NCBI GenBank assembly: GCA_934183155.1
Contig: CAKPSB010000012.1
Coordinates: 1-9,520 of the forward strand
From: an uncultured Bacilli bacterium
GTDB taxonomy: Bacteria; Bacillota_I; Bacilli_A; RF39; UBA660
Length of the DNA: 9,520 bases
Reading direction: 5' to 3'
The translations under genes and the position numbers were made by a program. Under the pieces are notes generated by a model. That model made no database searches. It saw nothing but the letters and a program-made list of their open reading frames with translations, and had not been told where the DNA came from. Every line of letters begins with the position of its first letter. The stretch's first letter is position 1. Shown in pieces: positions 6,702 through 9,520 of this stretch.

Positions 6702-6730
6702 TTTACTTTTAATTGCTATAAGGTTATAAT
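6702..6730 (+). promoter_or_regulatory. Candidate promoter P1 for def
   Basis: TTTACT (-35), a 17-bp spacer and a perfect TATAAT (-10, 6725-6730) lie on the plus strand. A transcript would have a leader of about 75-80 nt before def. The rest of the 6497-6799 gap is A/T-rich, with no RNA gene or conserved leader element that I can recognise. Confidence 0.7.
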
Positions 6731-6760
6731 ATGTATGCTTTTACGGAGATAAAAACAACT

Positions 6761-6789
6761 TTGTTTAGCTTCTTAATAGCAAATATGAT
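6761..6789 (+). promoter_or_regulatory. Candidate promoter P2 for def
   Basis: TTGTTT (-35), a 17-bp spacer and TATGAT (-10, 6784-6789), running into AAAATAATA. The transcript would start close to 6796 and leave only a very short leader before the GGAGGT site. It may act together with P1. Confidence 0.6.
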
Positions 6790-6801
6790 AAAATAATATA
6801 T

Positions 6802-6807
6802 GGAGGT
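6802..6807 (+). promoter_or_regulatory. Ribosome binding site that fixes the def start
   Basis: GGAGGT lies 7 nt before the ATG at 6815. It overlaps an in-frame ATG at 6800, which therefore cannot be the real start; the five extra codons MEVVK should be dropped. Confidence 0.85.
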
Positions 6808-6814
6808 AGTAAAA

Positions 6815-7363
6815 ATGTTTAAACCTTTAGATATTTTAGATGAAAAGCATAAAGCTTTAAGACAAAAAAGTAAAGAAGTTTCTCTACCACTTTCTAAAGA
6901 AGATAAAGAAACTATTGATCACATTATTAAACATTTAACATATAGTCAAATTGAAAAATATGCTGAAAAATATGACTTACGTCCTGGAATGGGGCTTGCG
7001 TTTCCACAACTTGGAAAGTTAAAGAGGATTATTGTTTTAGTATATGAATATGAAGAAGGAAAATTTAAAAATTATGTTTTAGTTAATCCTAAAATAATAA
7101 GCCATTCTGAAGAAATGGTGGCTTTAGAAACTGGTGAGGGCTGCTTAAGTGTTAATAGAGAGGTTGAAGGACATGTTCCAAGATTTGCTAGAATTACTAT
7201 TACTGGATATAGCCCTGATGGTGAGAAAATAACGATTCGTGCTCGCGAAGATTTATCAGTTGCGTTTCAACATGAAGTAGATCATTTAAATGGAATTTTA
7301 TTTTTTGATAGAATTAATAAAAATAAACCTTATTTTGATGAAAATGAAATTAGGTTAATTTAG
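6815..7363 (+). CDS. def: Peptide deformylase
   Basis: 182 residues; removes the formyl group from the N-terminal methionine of nascent proteins in the cytoplasm using a bound metal. All three family motifs are visible: motif I GMGLAFPQ (58-65), motif II EGCLSV (108-113, metal ligand Cys110) and motif III FQHEVDHLNG (151-160, ligands His153 and His157, catalytic Glu154). Length and the insertion before motif I fit type 2 deformylases of Firmicutes. Motif I is normally G-x-G-L-A-A-P-Q; here the second Ala is Phe, next to the active-site Gln. The gene has two candidate promoters and is followed after 9 nt by the arylsulfotransferase-like gene, whose Shine-Dalgarno sequence overlaps the def stop, so the two are probably co-transcribed. 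Confidence 0.95.
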   Translation: MFKPLDILDEKHKALRQKSKEVSLPLSKEDKETIDHIIKHLTYSQIEKYAEKYDLRPGMGLAFPQLGKLKRIIVLVYEYEEGKFKNYVLVNPKIISHSEEMVALETGEGCLSVNREVEGHVPRFARITITGYSPDGEKITIRAREDLSVAFQHEVDHLNGILFFDRINKNKPYFDENEIRLI

Positions 7364-7372
7364 GAGGAATTT

Positions 7373-9100
7373 ATGAAAAGAATTATTGCAAAATATGTGG
7401 GTCTTATTGTTGTGACTTTTGCTCTTTCTATAGGTATTTATGAATATGTTGAAGCTAATAGACCTATTGATACAGAGGCAGACTTACTATATACTCAAAA
7501 TCAATTAGAACAACAATATTTAAATAATACTAATTTTACAATTGATAATCCAAATGTAATATTAAATCCTTATGGAAATTCTCCTTTAACGGCTTTAATT
7601 GTATTTCAAACTAAAGATTTAACTACAACAACAGTTACAATTAAAGGCAAAGATGGTTCGAGTGATATAACACATACATTTACTCCAGCTAAAGTTCACA
7701 TATTACCAATTTATGGTTTATATCCTGATTATGAAAATAAAGTTATAATTAGCGCTAGTGGAATTACAAAGGAAATAACTATTAAAACAGATAAATTGCC
7801 AGATGATTTTACTAAAGTTACTAATTTGAATAATAATGATTATAAAACTACTGAGTTTTATTTTACAACACCTGAAGAAGCTGGTTATACAGCGGCTTAT
7901 GATGTTGATGGTAATGTTAGATGGTATTTAATTGGTGATTATAAATGGGATATTCAAAGATTGAATAATGGTCATATTTTAGTAAGTAGTGATAAAATTC
8001 TTAAAAAATCATATAGTGTTGGTTTAATAGAAATGGATTTACTCGGTAAAGTATATTATGAATATGTTGTTCCTGGGGGATATCATCATGATGCTTATGA
8101 ACTTAATAATGGAAATTTGCTTTTAGCTTCTAATCGAACTTCTGGCAGTACTATAGAAGATTATGCTGTAGAGATAGATAGAGCTACTGGTAATATTGTT
8201 AAAACAATTGATTTAAATAAAATATTACCTGGTAAACATGAGAAAAACTGGTTTAAAATGGACGCTATTAATTATGATATAAATACTAATTCTATTACTG
8301 TGTCTGGTTATAATAGTAATATGATTGTAAATTTAGATTATAATAATTTGAATATAAATTGGATAATTGCTGATAAAGATAAAGTTTCTAAAGAATATAA
8401 ACCTTATTTGTTGAAAGCTGATGGTAATGTTGATTATCCAAATAAACCTGAATCTATAAATATTCTTGATGATAATTCTTTAATCTTTTCTAGTAGTAAA
8501 GATAATAAAAAACATTTACTTACTTATAAAATTGATTATTCAAATCGTAGTTTTAAACAAATTGATGATTATACTTTAAAAAATAATGATAGAACTTATT
8601 TAGAAGTATTAAATGATAGCTATATTGTGACACAAGGTAATAAACTTTATGAGATAAATGATGATGATGAGGTTTTGAGTATAGAAGTTGATTCATCTGT
8701 TTATAATACTAAAAAAATGGATTTATATGCTAATGACATATATACAGGAGTTCAAGGTGTTAGACTTGGAAGTTTAGGTGAATCTTTAAAAGTTAAAAAC
8801 TTTATTCTTTTAAATTCAAAGGTAGATAATGATATATTGAAAAAATATAATATTTCTCTTTATAAAGATGTGTTTGGTCTTAAGGTTAAAGGAACTTTTA
8901 AGGAAAGTGATGATGTTCAAATTATTTTGGATAATGTTTTAGATAAAAAAACGTATGATTTAAATGTACCTGAGAAATCAAATAAAAAAGTTAATTCATC
9001 TCGTTATATTAGTGAAGATGGAATAAAAGGTAAATTTTATATTTATTTAAGAATTAATGGTACTATTTATAAATTACATAAATATGTTATTTTCTATTAA
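7373..9100 (+). CDS. Arylsulfotransferase-like exported beta-propeller protein, catalytic residues apparently missing
   Basis: 575 residues. An N-terminal signal anchor or signal peptide (about 5-26, KYVGLIVVTFALSIGIYEYV) is followed by the arylsulfotransferase N-terminal beta-sandwich (about 50-145, NVILNPYGNSPLTALIVFQT). The beta-propeller domain follows (about 160-480, AAYDVDGNVRWYL, WDIQRLNNGHIL, GYHHDAYELNNGNLLLAS). A C-terminal extension (about 495-575) is unassigned. AssT enzymes move sulfate between phenols through a sulfo-histidine. The first active-site His (His238/239) is present. The later ones are not: the DWxH segment reads NWFKMD (Lys295), the expected SxR reads SGY, and no His occurs from 290 to 380, where the sulfated His should lie. 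It may be a non-catalytic or ligand-binding derivative. AGGAGG overlaps the def stop. Confidence 0.85.
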   Translation: MKRIIAKYVGLIVVTFALSIGIYEYVEANRPIDTEADLLYTQNQLEQQYLNNTNFTIDNPNVILNPYGNSPLTALIVFQTKDLTTTTVTIKGKDGSSDITHTFTPAKVHILPIYGLYPDYENKVIISASGITKEITIKTDKLPDDFTKVTNLNNNDYKTTEFYFTTPEEAGYTAAYDVDGNVRWYLIGDYKWDIQRLNNGHILVSSDKILKKSYSVGLIEMDLLGKVYYEYVVPGGYHHDAYELNNGNLLLASNRTSGSTIEDYAVEIDRATGNIVKTIDLNKILPGKHEKNWFKMDAINYDINTNSITVSGYNSNMIVNLDYNNLNINWIIADKDKVSKEYKPYLLKADGNVDYPNKPESINILDDNSLIFSSSKDNKKHLLTYKIDYSNRSFKQIDDYTLKNNDRTYLEVLNDSYIVTQGNKLYEINDDDEVLSIEVDSSVYNTKKMDLYANDIYTGVQGVRLGSLGESLKVKNFILLNSKVDNDILKKYNISLYKDVFGLKVKGTFKESDDVQIILDNVLDKKTYDLNVPEKSNKKVNSSRYISEDGIKGKFYIYLRINGTIYKLHKYVIFY

Positions 9101-9135
9101 AAAACTCAAGATTTTTAAAATCTTGGGTTTTTTTT
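9101..9135 (+). terminator. Intrinsic terminator of the def operon
   Basis: AAAACTCAAGA (9101-9111) pairs with TCTTGGGTTTT (9121-9131; one G-U pair) around an A/T loop, followed by eight T residues. It starts directly after the stop codon at 9098-9100. On the minus strand a similar hairpin with one mismatch also ends in a T-run, so it may also stop the convergent lysin-like transcript. Confidence 0.88.
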
Positions 9136-9186
9136 GGTTTATAAGATTTGTTTTTATATGCATAGAGATTTTTTATCTTATAAACC
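9136..9186. repeat. 12-bp perfect inverted repeat in the intergenic region
   Basis: GGTTTATAAGAT (9136-9147) and ATCTTATAAACC (9175-9186) are exact reverse complements with a 27-nt spacer that contains ATGCAT. The left arm begins right after the T-run of the def-operon terminator. Neither strand has a T-run after the hairpin, so it is not a simple terminator. Confidence 0.85.
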
Positions 9187-9194
9187 CTAGTAGA

Positions 9195-9216
9195 GTAATT
9201 AATAATTATTAATTAC
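9195..9216. repeat. 22-bp perfect palindrome downstream of the CW-repeat gene
   Basis: The half GTAATTAATAA (9195-9205) is followed immediately by its exact reverse complement TTATTAATTAC (9206-9216). It lies 21 nt after the stop of the minus-strand gene. Almost all pairs are A-T and no U-run follows. It may be an mRNA 3'-end structure or a protein-binding palindrome; function not clear. Confidence 0.8.
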
Positions 9217-9236
9217 CCTCTTTAGGATTTATAAAA

Positions 9237-9520
9237 TTATGATACCCAGCATCCACTACTGTTGATAGTACTTCCATTAATAGTCGTGTTACTAACCATT
9301 GCACCACTACTATCAAAATACCAACCATGTGAAGCACAGCTTGAATAATCTTCACTATATACCCATCCTGTGTACATACATCCTTTAGTCTGAGCTGTGT
9401 TCCATTTATTTTCTTTACCATCCTGTTTAGCCAGATAATACCATGAATTTCCTACTTTATACCAGCCTGTAGCCATTTTGCCATCACTTTCTAAGTAATA
9501 CCATTGACTTGTACAACCTA
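9237..9520 (-). CDS. Cell-wall-binding-repeat protein, C-terminal part
   Basis: 94 residues of an incomplete gene; the upstream part lies beyond the right edge. The sequence consists of aromatic-rich cell-wall (choline/glucan-type) binding repeats: QWYYLESDGKMATGWYKVGN, then SWYYLAK, GWVYSEDY and GWYFDSSGAMVSNTTINGS. It ends INSSGCWVS, the usual terminal form of such repeat arrays (compare NTTINGYKIGSDGAW). Proteins of this type are secreted and attach to wall polymers; the missing N-terminus often holds an amidase, glucosaminidase or other lysin domain, but this cannot be seen here. Four cysteines (GCT, GCM, SSCAS, GCW) are uncommon in classic repeats of this kind. A shorter reading starting at the internal ATG (9476) is not supported because the repeat continues upstream of it. 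Confidence 0.85.
   Translation of the reverse strand, partial: GCTSQWYYLESDGKMATGWYKVGNSWYYLAKQDGKENKWNTAQTKGCMYTGWVYSEDYSSCASHGWYFDSSGAMVSNTTINGSTINSSGCWVS

Noticed and set aside
9209..9421. Minus-strand 70-codon open frame overlapping the wall-binding gene
   Set aside because: It is an out-of-frame reading of the repeat-coding DNA; the other frame gives clear WYYL/GWY repeats that continue to the window edge.
1..9520. Alternative genetic code with TGA as tryptophan, suggested by the absence of TGA stops
   Set aside because: Tryptophan positions in conserved motifs are read from TGG and no gene needs an in-frame TGA; nine genes are too few, and AT-rich genomes favour TAA anyway.
1..9520. 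CRISPR array, tRNA or rRNA genes, riboswitch
   Set aside because: No regularly spaced repeats, cloverleaf-like or rRNA sequences seen; the gaps (largest 6497-6814) hold promoters and A/T-rich DNA only.

Overview
The window is very AT-rich chromosomal DNA from a low-GC Gram-positive bacterium. Short AT-rich intergenic gaps, strong AGGAGG-type ribosome binding sites, TTGACA/TATAAT promoters and U-tailed hairpin terminators all point to Firmicutes. A YjcZ-like small membrane protein, a ComEA/ComEC competence pair, a SEDS-family cell-wall polymerase and a cell-wall-binding-repeat protein suggest an uncultured gut Bacilli/Erysipelotrichia-like lineage with a Gram-positive wall. All complete genes read cleanly with the standard bacterial code. 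None ends in TGA; six stops are TAA and three are TAG, plus a TAG on a gene fragment.

Left part (1-3836, all minus strand): comEA and comEC overlap and form a competence operon. Directly after the comEC stop codon sits dinD, a BRO-N protein. After dinD comes a second, diverged copy of the last ~276 bp of comEC, followed immediately by the start of another accessory gene (DUF1016/YhcG-like, cut by the window edge). The order is therefore comEA, comEC, dinD, comEC 3' fragment, DUF1016. This looks like single-gene cargo inserted at the 3' end of comEC by recombination within comEC itself, and it is the most unusual structure in the window. dinD also contains a near-perfect 28-bp palindrome.

Middle part (3900-6565): a SEDS glycosyltransferase (FtsW/RodA/SpoVE type, minus strand) is followed by a weak AT-rich terminator. 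Divergent from it is a 48-codon Gly/Tyr-rich YjcZ-like peptide gene (plus strand) with its own terminator. A stand-alone putative zinc metallopeptidase resembling DUF4932 (minus strand) has a near-consensus promoter and its own terminator.

Right part (6700-9520): two candidate promoters drive a peptide deformylase gene (def), followed after 9 nt by an exported or membrane-anchored arylsulfotransferase-like beta-propeller protein. That protein appears to lack the family's catalytic histidines. After a strong terminator there are two further inverted repeats. The window ends in the C-terminal part of a secreted cell-wall-binding-repeat protein on the minus strand (probably a lysin or other surface protein).

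Functionally the window mixes DNA uptake (ComEA binds DNA, ComEC transports it), envelope construction and decoration (SEDS protein, CW-repeat protein, arylsulfotransferase-like protein), protein maturation (deformylase), and accessory genes linked to DNA damage or nuclease functions. Several of the extracytoplasmic proteins or domains carry paired cysteines.
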